64,000 nucleotides of DNA, taken from contig CALIBQ010000010.1 in the NCBI GenBank assembly GCA_938049385.1, forward strand, positions 1-64,000. The letters are read 5' to 3'. The stretch comes from an uncultured Anaerolineae bacterium. Lineage in GTDB: Bacteria > Chloroflexota > Anaerolineae > JACIWP01. Shown in pieces: positions 8,534 to 17,230 of the stretch. Numbering within the stretch: the stretch's first letter is position 1; every line of letters begins with the position of its first letter. The notes beneath the pieces were generated by a model. The model searched no databases. It worked only from the letters and a program-made list of their open reading frames with translations, and was not told the DNA's origin. A program made the position numbers and the translations under genes.

Positions 8534-9895
8534 ATGGGCCTGTTCGACCGCAAAAAGCCGGCCAGCACCGCCCGCCGGCGCGTCTTTATGCTGGGCATTG
8601 ACGGCACGCCGTACACCTTCATCCAGCGCATGATCAACGAGGGGCGCATGCCGCATCTGGCCAAGGTCGTCGCCGGCGGCACGCTCCTGCGCATGAACTC
8701 CGTCCATCCCACCGTCTCTTCGGTAGCCTGGTCCTCCTTCATGACCGGCAAAAACCCCGCCAAACACGGTATCTTCGGCTTTGTGGACCGCGAGCCGGCC
8801 AGCATGAAGGTCTTCATCCCCACCTCCCAAGCCATGAAAAGCCCGACCCTGTGGGAAATCCTCAGCGCCGCCGGCAAGCGCGTGGTCGTCATCAACGTGC
8901 CGGTCACTTATCCCCCGCGCCCGGTCAACGGCATCCTCATCGCCGATTTCCTGGCGCCGAAGCTGGAGAAGGCGGTCTATCCGCCGGCGCTGGCCGGCAC
9001 GCTCCAATCCTGGGGCTACCGCATCGACACCGACCCCTGGCTGGGGCATGAGTCCAAGGACAAACTGCTGGCAGACGTCAACCTGGTGTTTGACCGCCGC
9101 GTGGAGGCCATGTTCCGCCTGATGCAGGGGGAGGAGTGGGACTATTTCCACTGCCATATCATGGAGACCGACCGCCTGTTCCACTTCCTCTGGGAAGAGA
9201 TGGAGACGAACGATCCGGTCTACGCGCCGCGCTTTTTCGCCTTCATCCAGAAGCTGGACGAGCTGATCGGGGAGCTGGCGCGCCGGCTGGACGAAGGCAC
9301 TGATTTGCTCATCATGTCTGACCACGGCTTCTGCACGCTGGAGAAAGAGGTATACGTCAATCACTGGCTGGCCGAAGAGGGCTGGCTGAAATTCGCGGTG
9401 CCGGCGCCCAAATCGGTGGCGGACATCAGCGAGGAGACCATTGCCTACAGCATGGATCCCGGGCGCATCTTCATCAACCTGCAGGGCAGGGAGCGCGAGG
9501 GGCGTGTGCCGCCGGCGGAGTACGAGCGCTGGCGCGAGCGCATCATACAGGGTGCGTTGGCCCTGCGCGACCCCGACTCAGGGAAACCCTTTTTCCGCGC
9601 CGCCCTGCGGCGCGAGGAAATCTACCACGGGCCCCTGATCCAGCAGGCGGCGGATATTATCCTGGTGCCGTACGACGGCTTTGACCCGAAGGGTTCGGTG
9701 AACAAGGGGCAGTTGACGTACAAAGGGCCGGCGCTGGTCGGAATGCACACGTACGATGACGCGGCGCTGGTGGTCGCCGGCCGGCGCATCGCGCCGGCAC
9801 GCACCCCGTGGGTCGCCGATGTGATGCCGGCCATCTTGGAGCTGATGGGCGCGGCGGACCCCGGGGACCTGGATGGACTGTCTTTGCTGGACTGA
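8534..9895 (+). CDS. AlkP-superfamily phosphodiesterase/phosphohydrolase (COG3379-like)
   Basis: A 453-residue stand-alone enzyme paralogous to the C-terminal half of the upstream Sat fusion. Asp23 in LGIDG is the first metal ligand, TVSSVAWSSFMTG carries the nucleophile region, ETDRLFHFLWEE gives the D-x-x-x-H type pair, and SDHGF plus a late GMHTYDD histidine complete the metal site. Aligned by eye on the shared A-W-S, the position of Thr450 in the fusion is a Ser here. No signal peptide is visible, so it should be cytoplasmic. CAGGAG sits six bases before the ATG. The pair may share a substrate class, but none can be assigned from sequence alone. Confidence 0.82.
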   Translation: MGLFDRKKPASTARRRVFMLGIDGTPYTFIQRMINEGRMPHLAKVVAGGTLLRMNSVHPTVSSVAWSSFMTGKNPAKHGIFGFVDREPASMKVFIPTSQAMKSPTLWEILSAAGKRVVVINVPVTYPPRPVNGILIADFLAPKLEKAVYPPALAGTLQSWGYRIDTDPWLGHESKDKLLADVNLVFDRRVEAMFRLMQGEEWDYFHCHIMETDRLFHFLWEEMETNDPVYAPRFFAFIQKLDELIGELARRLDEGTDLLIMSDHGFCTLEKEVYVNHWLAEEGWLKFAVPAPKSVADISEETIAYSMDPGRIFINLQGREREGRVPPAEYERWRERIIQGALALRDPDSGKPFFRAALRREEIYHGPLIQQAADIILVPYDGFDPKGSVNKGQLTYKGPALVGMHTYDDAALVVAGRRIAPARTPWVADVMPAILELMGAADPGDLDGLSLLD

Positions 9896-9908
9896 GCCGT
9901 ATAAAGAG

Positions 9909-9934
9909 AAGGGGCTCCTTTTGAGGAGCCCCTT
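9909..9934. terminator. Bidirectional terminator between the AlkP gene and the pilin gene
   Basis: AAGGGGCTCC / GGAGCCCCTT form a 10-bp stem with a 6-base loop. T-rich stretches follow on both strands, so it can end both the plus-strand AlkP gene and the minus-strand pilin gene. Confidence 0.8.
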
Positions 9935-9975
9935 TCTTCACGTCCGCAGTGTCTGCTGTGTTGCGCCTGTCGTCC

Positions 9976-10125
9976 TTAGCTCAGCGCGCTCACGATCTGG
10001 CTGAACACGTTGCCGATGGTCGGGCCGAGCACCATGAGAATAGCGATAACAACGATAGCAACCAGAACAAGAATCAGTGCGTACTCGACCAGCCCCTGGC
10101 CCTCCTCACGAGGAAGAAACAACAT
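9976..10125 (-). CDS. Flp/Fap-type pilin subunit (49 residues)
   Basis: A short gene with all the marks of a Flp-family type IVb pilin. The protein begins MLFLPREEGQGLVEYALIL, with the characteristic GQG(L)VEYA(L)I segment: a Glu five residues after the predicted G/Q processing region, then a hydrophobic helix of about 20 residues and a short tail ending VSALS. A perfect AGGAGG lies nine bases upstream of ATG 10125, and its own promoter is visible. Flp pilins are cleaved by a TadV-type prepilin peptidase and assembled by Tad machinery, none of which is encoded in this window, so it is an orphan here. It lies downstream of rpoD on the same strand. Confidence 0.88.
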   Translation of the reverse strand: MLFLPREEGQGLVEYALILVLVAIVVIAILMVLGPTIGNVFSQIVSALS

Positions 10126-10159
10126 CGCCGTTCACCTCCTTTCTTTGTGGTTTCGATTG

Positions 10160-10228
10160 CTGAGTTTCCACTCAGACCGCCGTCCTATTTTCTGGTTTCA
10201 TTGTATTTCATAAAATGTCGAGTTTCAA
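10160..10228 (-). promoter_or_regulatory. Promoter and leader hairpin of the pilin gene
   Basis: TTGAAA (10228-10223) and TACAAT (10205-10200) are 17 bases apart on the minus strand. The leader then contains a small stem-loop, CTGAGT / ACTCAG, at 10160-10175, about 35 bases before the pilin start. Confidence 0.65.
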
Positions 10229-10251
10229 TAGTACTTGGGTACCATACCAGC

Positions 10252-11511
10252 TCACAGGAGATAATCCCGCAGTTTGCGGCTCTGGTCCAGGTGCCGCAGT
10301 TTCTCCAGCGCTTTAATTTCAATCTGGCGGATGCGCTCGCGCGTTACTCCCAGCTCCTCTCCCACTTCTTCCAGGGTATGGGGCTCTCCATCTGCCAGGC
10401 CAAAGCGCAGTTCCAGCACCTGACGCTCCCTGTCCGTGAGATCCGTCAGCACCTCCTGCATCTGCTCCCGCAGGAGATTGCGCGCGGCGACATCCACTGG
10501 AGCCTGGACGACGCGATCCTCGATGAAGTCGCCTAGAGAGGAATCCTGGTCTCCATCCATGGGGGTTTCCAGGGATAGGGGTTCTTGAGAAACCTGGATA
10601 ATCTGGCGGACCTTGCTGACAGCCTTGTAAAAGCGCCTGCTTAGCTCCGCCGGCGGCTCCGCTCCCCTGGCGCGGTAATGCTGGACAGCCTCCAGGTCGC
10701 CGGCGCTGAGAAAGCCCATAGCGACCGCAATTTCCTCTGTGGTCGGCTCATGCCCCAGCTCCTGCAGAAGCTGACGCTGGACCCGCAGGAGCCGGTTGAT
10801 GCTCTCCACCACATGCACCGGCACACGGATGGTGCGCGCCTGATCGGCGATAGCGCGGGTGATGGCCTGACGGATCCACCAGATGGCATAGGTGCTGAAC
10901 TTGTTCCCCATGTCGGGATCGAAGCGTTCCACCGCCTTCAGCAGGCCCATATTCCCCTCCTGGATCAGGTCCAAGAGGGACATCCCGCGTCCCACATAGC
11001 GCTTCGCCACGCTGACCACCAGGCGCAGGTTGGAGAGAATGAGCCGGCGCTGGGCGATATCGCCGGCGCTGACCATTTGTTCCAGCGTCTGGCGTTCCTC
11101 TTCGCCCTGGTACTGTTTCCTCCGCAAGCGCTTTTCCGCCTCCTGGCCGGCACGTATCGCAGTGGCCAGCGTGATCTCCTCTTCCGCGTTCAGCAGGGGT
11201 ACCTGGCCAACCTCCTGGAGATACATGCACACTGGGTCCTCACTGCCCTCCAGCCAGGCCTGCCGGCGCAGTTCCTCCGCATCAAACTCCTCCTGCTCGA
11301 CCAGCAGTTCCGGAGCCTCCTCTTCCGGATGGGAACTCGTACGCGCCGAGCCGGGGCGCGTGTTGCGAGGAGCATGCTGGCCGGCATGCTGGCCGGCGGG
11401 GGAAGAAGCGGATGCACCAGGTTTCTGGGCTGAACGGCGGGTTGCGCTTGCTTGGAAGGACCGAGCGGGCGCGAATGCCGGCGAATATGTGCGGTAACGA
11501 CGTGCCTTCAT
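10252..11511 (-). CDS. rpoD: Primary-type RNA polymerase sigma-70 factor
   Basis: A 419-residue sigma factor. After a basic, low-complexity N-terminus of about 90 residues come region 1.2 ([16 protein letters not shown]), regions 2.1-2.4 ([47 protein letters not shown]), region 3, and region 4.2 with [18 protein letters not shown]. The frame is open to 11628, but ATG 11511, preceded by GGGGGAA, begins the basic [11 protein letters not shown] segment and leaves a gap of 64 bases to dnaG. The dnaG-rpoD order is the classic macromolecular-synthesis arrangement. Chloroflexota often carry several RpoD-like factors, so this may be one of a set. Confidence 0.93.
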   Translation of the reverse strand: MKARRYRTYSPAFAPARSFQASATRRSAQKPGASASSPAGQHAGQHAPRNTRPGSARTSSHPEEEAPELLVEQEEFDAEELRRQAWLEGSEDPVCMYLQEVGQVPLLNAEEEITLATAIRAGQEAEKRLRRKQYQGEEERQTLEQMVSAGDIAQRRLILSNLRLVVSVAKRYVGRGMSLLDLIQEGNMGLLKAVERFDPDMGNKFSTYAIWWIRQAITRAIADQARTIRVPVHVVESINRLLRVQRQLLQELGHEPTTEEIAVAMGFLSAGDLEAVQHYRARGAEPPAELSRRFYKAVSKVRQIIQVSQEPLSLETPMDGDQDSSLGDFIEDRVVQAPVDVAARNLLREQMQEVLTDLTDRERQVLELRFGLADGEPHTLEEVGEELGVTRERIRQIEIKALEKLRHLDQSRKLRDYLL

Positions 11512-11575
11512 GAATTTCCCCCATCCTGCTGGGATGTACGGCTCTTTAGGGGCTGGAATATCATCCCCTGAGTTC

Positions 11576-13525
11576 CTACACCACGTCCCGCTTCCCCCGC
11601 AGGGAAAGCCGATACAAAGCCTGGTCAATCGCCCCCAGGGTCACCGAGTACTGCTGGATCAGCCGGGCAAAATGGCCGGCCTGCTCTCCATCCCCGGACT
11701 GTTCCGCCTCTTCCAGCAGAAAGCGCAGGGAATTCAACTGCTGGCGGATGCCGCGTCCCTTCAGGGAGAAGGCACTGCGCGACAGGTCCTGGAGGATCCC
11801 ATCCTCGTCCAACCCTTCCAGCGGGATTTCGCTCCGCTCCAGAAGCTCCTGGAGGTAGCCGGCCAGGGGGGCCGGCAGTTGGCCGGCCAACAGGGCCGGT
11901 TCCGTCAACTGCCCCTCCTCGGCGGCCCGCTGAATCTGCTCAAAAATGTAGCGGTTCTCCGGCCGCTGGAAATCCTCGGGCGCCAGGAAAGGCACGCCGG
12001 CCTCGGCAAAGGCAAACGACAGCGGATGAATGGTCCGGGGATAGCGCAGGAGATAGAGCAGGCACAGCTCCTCCAGCGCCAGCTCGCGCCGGCCGGCCGG
12101 CTGGGGCCTCTGCTCATCCGTCGGGCCGGCTTCCGGCGCCGGCGCACCCGGCCGGCGCCCGCGGCTGGGCCGGGCTTTGGGCCGTGCCGCCCCCGCGCCA
12201 ACGACCTCGCGCTCCACCACGTGCTCATCCAGCATCAGCCGGCGGGCCAGCCGCTGAATATAGTGATAGCGCTCGATGTCATCCTGAAGTTCCAGCAGGA
12301 TGGGCTTCATCTGGCGCACGGCGGCGGCCTTCTGCAGAGGGTCGCGCAGGTCCACATCCCGCAGGATGTACGCCATCATATATTCCACCAACGGCTGGGC
12401 GTGCGCCACCAGCTCGTTCCAGCGGGCGATATCCTGGCGGATCAGCTCGTCCGGGTCCATGCCGGCCGGCAGGGTCAGGATGCGCAGGTCAACCGCCAGG
12501 CGCTCCTCCTCCGCAACAGTGCCGTCAGGGCGCAGGGTCGGCACGCGCCGCCGGCCAATGCTCTGGCGGGCCAGGTTCAGGCCGCGCAGGGTCGCCTGGT
12601 CGCCGGCGGCATCCGCATCCAGCGCCAGCACCAGCCGCGAGGCCAGCCGCGCCAGAGCGCGCAACTGCTCCTCCGTCAGCGAAGTGCCCATCGCCGCCAC
12701 GACGTTGGTCACGCCGTGCTGATGGGCCATCATTACATCCATATAGCCCTCGACGATAATGGCCTCACTGCGCGCCCGGATGGTCTTGGCGGCCCGGTCC
12801 AGCCCGAACAGCACGGCACCCTTGTCGAAAATGGGCGTTTGCGGTGAGTTCAGGTACTTGGGCGGCGTATCGTCCAGGGCACGCGCCCCAAAGCCGATGA
12901 CCTGGCCGCGCAGGTCGCGGATGGGGATCATCAGCCGGTTGCGGAAGCGGTCATAATGGCCGCCCTCCTCGCGGGCGATGATCAGGCCGGCCTCCAGCAG
13001 TTCGGGAACGGTGTACCCCTGCGCCGTCAGGTGGCGCGACAGCGCCTCCCAGTCGTTGGGCGCATAGCCCAGCTCGAAGGACTGGATGGTCTCCTGGGAG
13101 AGATGGCGGCCGGCGAGATAACGTCGGACGAATTCCGCCTGCGGCGAATGCAGGAGCAGTTGGTGGAAAAAGGCGGCCGCCGCGGCGTTGGCCCCGCGCA
13201 GACGGTCCAGCAGGTCCTGGCGCGCTTTCTCCTGCGGCCGGCGCTCTTCCAGCAGGACGCCGGCCTTCTCCGCCAGGATGCGCAGGGCCTCCCCGAAATC
13301 CACTTTCTCGATCCGCATGATGAAGGTGAAGATATCCCCGCCGGTGCCGCAGGCCCCAAAACAGTGCCACGTGCCGGTCTCCGGGAACACGACAAAGGAG
13401 GGCGTCTTTTCGGCGTGGAACGGGCAAAGCCCTTTGTACGTGCGCCCGGATTTTCTCAGGGGCACGTACGCGGAGACCACATCCACAATGTCGAGGCGGT
13501 CTTTGATCTGGTCAACAACCGTCAT
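11576..13525 (-). CDS. dnaG: DNA primase
   Basis: A 649-residue replicative primase that makes RNA primers for the lagging strand. The zinc-binding domain has Cys34-x2-His37 and Cys55-x3-Cys59 (CPFH ... CFGAC), so the second half-site is C-x3-C, one residue longer than the textbook C-x2-C. The catalytic TOPRIM core follows, with [16 protein letters not shown] and [15 protein letters not shown]. The C-terminal 150 residues are helical and would bind DnaB. It is transcribed with rpoD from a clear promoter about 140 bases upstream. Confidence 0.96.
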   Translation of the reverse strand: MTVVDQIKDRLDIVDVVSAYVPLRKSGRTYKGLCPFHAEKTPSFVVFPETGTWHCFGACGTGGDIFTFIMRIEKVDFGEALRILAEKAGVLLEERRPQEKARQDLLDRLRGANAAAAAFFHQLLLHSPQAEFVRRYLAGRHLSQETIQSFELGYAPNDWEALSRHLTAQGYTVPELLEAGLIIAREEGGHYDRFRNRLMIPIRDLRGQVIGFGARALDDTPPKYLNSPQTPIFDKGAVLFGLDRAAKTIRARSEAIIVEGYMDVMMAHQHGVTNVVAAMGTSLTEEQLRALARLASRLVLALDADAAGDQATLRGLNLARQSIGRRRVPTLRPDGTVAEEERLAVDLRILTLPAGMDPDELIRQDIARWNELVAHAQPLVEYMMAYILRDVDLRDPLQKAAAVRQMKPILLELQDDIERYHYIQRLARRLMLDEHVVEREVVGAGAARPKARPSRGRRPGAPAPEAGPTDEQRPQPAGRRELALEELCLLYLLRYPRTIHPLSFAFAEAGVPFLAPEDFQRPENRYIFEQIQRAAEEGQLTEPALLAGQLPAPLAGYLQELLERSEIPLEGLDEDGILQDLSRSAFSLKGRGIRQQLNSLRFLLEEAEQSGDGEQAGHFARLIQQYSVTLGAIDQALYRLSLRGKRDVV

Positions 13526-13661
13526 GAGCGCCGCTCATTGCCGGCCATCATATCCCTGGCCCGGGAATACCATCCGACAGCGGCCACAGCGCACGATACT
13601 GTAGGGGAAGGGTGCACGCTGTCCCGCATTACCAGCACGACGCATCCGATGTGCACGGCAT

Positions 13662-13690
13662 AATGTAGACCGAGATGACATTTTTGTCAA
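13662..13690 (-). promoter_or_regulatory. Promoter of dnaG-rpoD
   Basis: TTGACA (13690-13685) and TACATT (13667-13662) on the minus strand with a 17-base spacer. The leader to dnaG is about 130 bases. Confidence 0.65.
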
Positions 13691-13733
13691 AAGGGTCACG
13701 GCCTGGCCCAAGCTGGTACCCCATCCTCAGCCC

Positions 13734-13853
13734 CGCCGGCTTAGGAAGCGAAGCCCCGCAGGGGGCTTGGCACCACAAGCCTGGTGCTTCAGCGCCAGGC
13801 GAAGTGTTCGCAAACACCGCCGGCGTTTCAACTGCCAGGCTTTTTCAACACCC
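13734..13853. repeat. Dispersed intergenic repeat module
   Basis: About 120 bases nearly identical to 20641-20750: GAAGCGAAGCCCCGCAGG, the palindrome GCCTGGTGCTTC/AGCGCCAGGC, GCGAAGTGTTCGC, then CAACTGCCAGGCTTTTTCAA. It ends with the family's terminal CTTTTTCAAC. It fills the gap between the divergent dnaG and rpsT promoters and has no coding potential. Confidence 0.75.
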
Positions 13854-13862
13854 CGGCCAGAA

Positions 13863-13892
13863 TTGGACAAAACTGCCTATTTCATGTATAAA
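13863..13892 (+). promoter_or_regulatory. Candidate promoter of rpsT
   Basis: TTGGAC (13863-13868) and TATAAA (13887-13892) with an 18-base spacer. The leader to rpsT is about 150 bases, room enough for autoregulation by S20, which I cannot show. Confidence 0.55.
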
Positions 13893-14048
13893 GGTTTCTC
13901 GCGATGCCAGAAAAGCACACCCGTTCGCCAAGGTGAGAGAAAGTTCGCATCGCCCGGATGTTGCGGAGCCAAACGGCTGGTACGCGCTCGCCGGCCGCAG
14001 GAACCCCCATCCATATCAGTTCGTTCGTGTGGTCTGAGGAGGATACCG

Positions 14049-14345
14049 TTGCCCAATACCAAGTCTGCCTTGAAACGCATGCGCCAGGCGGAGAAGCGCC
14101 GACTGCGCAACCGCTTTTACCGTTCCACCGCGCGCACTTATGTGAAGCGCGCCCGCGCGGCCATCGCGGCCGGCGACCTGGAAGCCGCCAAAGAGGCTAT
14201 TAAGCAGGCTGTCAGCGCCCTGGACCGCGCCGCCGAGAAAGGCGTCATCCATAAGAACAACGCGGCGCGCCGCAAGTCGCGCTTGATGAAGGCATTCAAC
14301 GAGGCACTGCGCGCGGCCAGCGGCCCGTCTGCGCCGGCATCCTGA
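14049..14345 (+). CDS. rpsT: 30S ribosomal protein S20
   Basis: A 98-residue, strongly basic protein that binds 16S rRNA early in 30S assembly. It begins MPNTKSALKRMRQAEKRRL and contains KGVIHKNNAARRKSRL, both hallmarks of S20. The start is TTG at 14049, fixed by a perfect AGGAGG six bases upstream; the frame extends further upstream but without S20-like sequence. A TTG start is also known for rpsT in other bacteria (UUG in E. coli). It is a single-gene unit closed by a strong terminator. Confidence 0.95.
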   Translation: MPNTKSALKRMRQAEKRRLRNRFYRSTARTYVKRARAAIAAGDLEAAKEAIKQAVSALDRAAEKGVIHKNNAARRKSRLMKAFNEALRAASGPSAPAS

Positions 14346-14378
14346 ACCAAGCCGCTCACCGTTTCCTGCTCGCAAGAA

Positions 14379-14418
14379 AGGGCCTATGCCCCTGCACCGG
14401 CATAGGCCCTCTTTGTGT
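14379..14418. terminator. Strong bidirectional terminator after rpsT
   Basis: A 12-bp perfect stem AGGGCCTATGCC / GGCATAGGCCCT with an 8-base loop, followed by CTTTGTGTTT. The other strand has TTTCTTG after the stem, so it also serves the converging gene at 14432. Confidence 0.9.
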
Positions 14419-14431
14419 TTCCCCCAACCGC

Positions 14432-17227
14432 TCAGCGCAGTTCCGCCCAATCCAGCGCCGCGGACAAGGTGCGGGCATCCGGATTGCTCCCTACCCTCAA
14501 CCAGGACTGGCCGGCCTGCCACACCTCGGCCGCGCTGCCGGCCGGCGTCCCCTTCACGCCAATGAGTGCATGCGCCCGCGCCGGGTCCTGGCGCGGGTCC
14601 ACGCCGGACCCGATGCTCCGCAGGGCCTGCACCGCCTCATCGGTCAGGAAATCGGCGCCGCGGCCGCGCACCGCCCCGACCACGATGTAGCCCGCCGGCA
14701 CACTCTCCAGAAACTCCGCCATCTTCTGCGCCTCATAGGCGCTGGCGGCGGTGTCAAAAGCGGCCTTCTGCACCAGCCGGCCAGTGCGCGGCTCCAGCAC
14801 AGCGAAATTATAGCCGCGCCGATGGGTCGAGCCATCCACCCGACTGCGCTCATCGCCGATGGTGATGTACGCGAAATCGCCGGCAGTTTCGTCAGCGCTG
14901 TTGACCTCGATATCTACCGGCGTCTCCACATCGGTTGTGCCGATCGCGCGCTGGGCCGGCAGGACCTGCCGCGGCGCGTCAAAGCGGGAGAAGGTCAGGG
15001 AGACGACGTTCAGGCCAAGCCGCTGATAACCCGCCGGCACGTCCCACGCATATTCCTGCCACCCCGAGGCCAGCTCGCGCGCCGGCGCCAACAAATGCCC
15101 ATTGATCCGCACCTCCACCTTCTGCGGGGCCGCGCCGGGGAAATCAAAGGGGAGCAGGCGCAAGGTCAGCCGGCGGTCTTTCGCCTCGCGCAGGGGCAGG
15201 AAGAGGCGCGCCGGCGCTCCCGTCGCCCATACGGCCGTCGCGCCGCCGATCTCCTCGTTCCGATCCCATCCCTCGCCGCGATAGATTTCCCAGCCGGCCG
15301 CGCCGGCATCCACGCCAAACCCATCCTGCGCCGGCGGCTGAAGCACCCGGTAAACCCGCATGCCGTCCTGGTCATACACCGGCGTCGGGTCCAGCGGCAT
15401 CGTCTGCAGGACGAACTGCTCCGCCTCGTCCCAGGTATCGGAATAGGGCGGCCGGCCGGGAACCGGCGGATGCACCACCACATAACGCAGGTCATAGAGA
15501 TAGGCCAGCGCCGGCGCCTGTTCCAACGCCTGCTGGACCAGCTCCGGCTCGGCCGGCTGATACAGCTCGATGTCGGTCAGCGCCTTGAAGAAGGGGATGG
15601 AGGCGTAATAGTCGGTCTTGGCAGGCTCATGCCGGCCGGAATTGCCGCTCAACAGCCGCTTATGGTGCACCGTCTGGTAATACTGGGTGCGGGTGTCCTC
15701 CGCGCCCAGCACACCGAAGCTGTCGCGCCAGCCCAGCGGCAGGGTGAGGATGGTGAAGTCGCCTGGCTCCTGTGCGAGCTGATGATAAAAGGGCGGCACG
15801 CGGGCATCGGTCAGCGGGAGCGGCACGGAGAGGTGCTCCACCAGCAGGCCGGCACACAGCAGGAGGGAAAGGGCCGGCGTTACCCAACGCTTGCGCCGTC
15901 TGCTCTCGGCACGCTCCAGAATCCAGGCGACCGCAAAGCCCACCAGCACCGCCACCGCCAGCATCAGGATGACACTGTTGCGGTTGGGAGCGCGGTTGCC
16001 CTTGGCAATGGGGATATAGTGCAGGATGATAAAGGGCAGGGGCACCGTCGTCTGCAGGCCGTCCAGGTCGAACAGATACCGCCCGTTGATCTGGAGCAGT
16101 GGTCCCAGACAGAGCACCGCGAAGGTGATTGCACTGGCCAGCCAGGCGCGCACGCTCCGCCGGAAGGCCACGCCGGCCAGCAGGCACAGCAGGATGGCGG
16201 CGACGCCCACCACCACGGTGTTCACGTCGGAGAAGCGGGATATGCCCTGCTTGACGGCCGCCAGCTCCGCCGGCCAATTGTTGCCAAAGATAGGGTTCAA
16301 CTTCGTCGGGGTGATGAAGCTGAACAAATCGGCCGAGAGGATGAGCGCATCGCCCCAACCGCTGAGGAGATATCCCTTGCGCATTTCCCGCAGGATGAAG
16401 ACCAGCATCGGCGCATACAGGACGCCGGCGCTGAGCGCCAGCAGTCCCAGCCGTCCCAGCAGAGAGACCCATTCCCGCCGGCCGGCGCGCCACCACTCCT
16501 TCAGCGGCCGCTCGAAAAGCCACAGCACCAGCGCCAGGATGGCCAGGAAGACACCGAAGATCATCTCGCACAGCATGGCGAAGGCGGCGAAGATGCCGGC
16601 CAGGAGCGGGTGGATGCGCCGGCGCTCCCGCAGGGTCTTCAGGAAGAAGAGGGCGAAGAGCGGGAGCCACTCGGTGCTGACCATGTCATAGTGCCCCAAT
16701 GCCAGGTAGACGAAGCGGTTGCCGGCGAAGGCGTACAGCGCCCCGCCGACCCATGCCGCCCACCAGTATGCGGCAGGCGAGAGCCGGCCGGCGCGCCGGC
16801 GCTCCGCCAGCAGATAGCGCAGAAGAAGGAAGACCCCGAAGCCGCTCATGATGGTGGAGAAGAGCATGATCAGGTTGCTGGTCAGCGCCAGGTTGAAATA
16901 GGGCTGGAGAGGCAGGGAGAGCGCGGCGTTGAAGATGGTGTAGGTGTACAGGACGAAATTGATGCCCACCGGCACCCAGATATAATCGGAATACAACGGG
17001 TTGGTGCCCAGGTCCAGCAGGGCGTATTTGAACCACCACTGGTTGTACACGAAGGTGTACTCGTCAAAGGCCCATGTCTCGCTCCCCGGCACATGCGTGC
17101 TTAGGCGCAGGACCAAAGGGTAGGTCAGTAGCAAGCTCAGGAACATATACGCGGCCAGGGCAGTCAGCGCCGGCCCATACCGGCGCCAGCCGGCCGGCGC
17201 TGTGGGTCTGTCCGAAGCTCGGCGCAC
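14432..17227 (-). CDS. Large multi-pass membrane protein, GT-C glycosyltransferase-like
   Basis: A 931-residue protein with about a dozen predicted membrane helices in its first 480 residues and a large soluble region after that. Early acidic positions in the first outside loop (ETWAFDEYTF) resemble the D/E motif of GT-C lipid-dependent glycosyltransferases; the rest is not recognisable by eye. The GTG start at 17227 lies three bases after the stop of the radical SAM gene, and its AGGAGG (17234-17239) overlaps the end of that gene, so translation is coupled. As the last gene of the arsA-like operon it may place a modification at the membrane, but the function is unknown. Confidence 0.7.
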   Translation of the reverse strand: MRRASDRPTAPAGWRRYGPALTALAAYMFLSLLLTYPLVLRLSTHVPGSETWAFDEYTFVYNQWWFKYALLDLGTNPLYSDYIWVPVGINFVLYTYTIFNAALSLPLQPYFNLALTSNLIMLFSTIMSGFGVFLLLRYLLAERRRAGRLSPAAYWWAAWVGGALYAFAGNRFVYLALGHYDMVSTEWLPLFALFFLKTLRERRRIHPLLAGIFAAFAMLCEMIFGVFLAILALVLWLFERPLKEWWRAGRREWVSLLGRLGLLALSAGVLYAPMLVFILREMRKGYLLSGWGDALILSADLFSFITPTKLNPIFGNNWPAELAAVKQGISRFSDVNTVVVGVAAILLCLLAGVAFRRSVRAWLASAITFAVLCLGPLLQINGRYLFDLDGLQTTVPLPFIILHYIPIAKGNRAPNRNSVILMLAVAVLVGFAVAWILERAESRRRKRWVTPALSLLLCAGLLVEHLSVPLPLTDARVPPFYHQLAQEPGDFTILTLPLGWRDSFGVLGAEDTRTQYYQTVHHKRLLSGNSGRHEPAKTDYYASIPFFKALTDIELYQPAEPELVQQALEQAPALAYLYDLRYVVVHPPVPGRPPYSDTWDEAEQFVLQTMPLDPTPVYDQDGMRVYRVLQPPAQDGFGVDAGAAGWEIYRGEGWDRNEEIGGATAVWATGAPARLFLPLREAKDRRLTLRLLPFDFPGAAPQKVEVRINGHLLAPARELASGWQEYAWDVPAGYQRLGLNVVSLTFSRFDAPRQVLPAQRAIGTTDVETPVDIEVNSADETAGDFAYITIGDERSRVDGSTHRRGYNFAVLEPRTGRLVQKAAFDTAASAYEAQKMAEFLESVPAGYIVVGAVRGRGADFLTDEAVQALRSIGSGVDPRQDPARAHALIGVKGTPAGSAAEVWQAGQSWLRVGSNPDARTLSAALDWAELR

Positions 17228-17230
17228 AGG

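Noticed and set aside
14570-17104. An 844-codon plus-strand frame over the large membrane protein gene
   Set aside because: The translation is low-complexity Gln/Arg/His and antisense to a gene with a coupled ribosome site; no promoter or start signal supports it.
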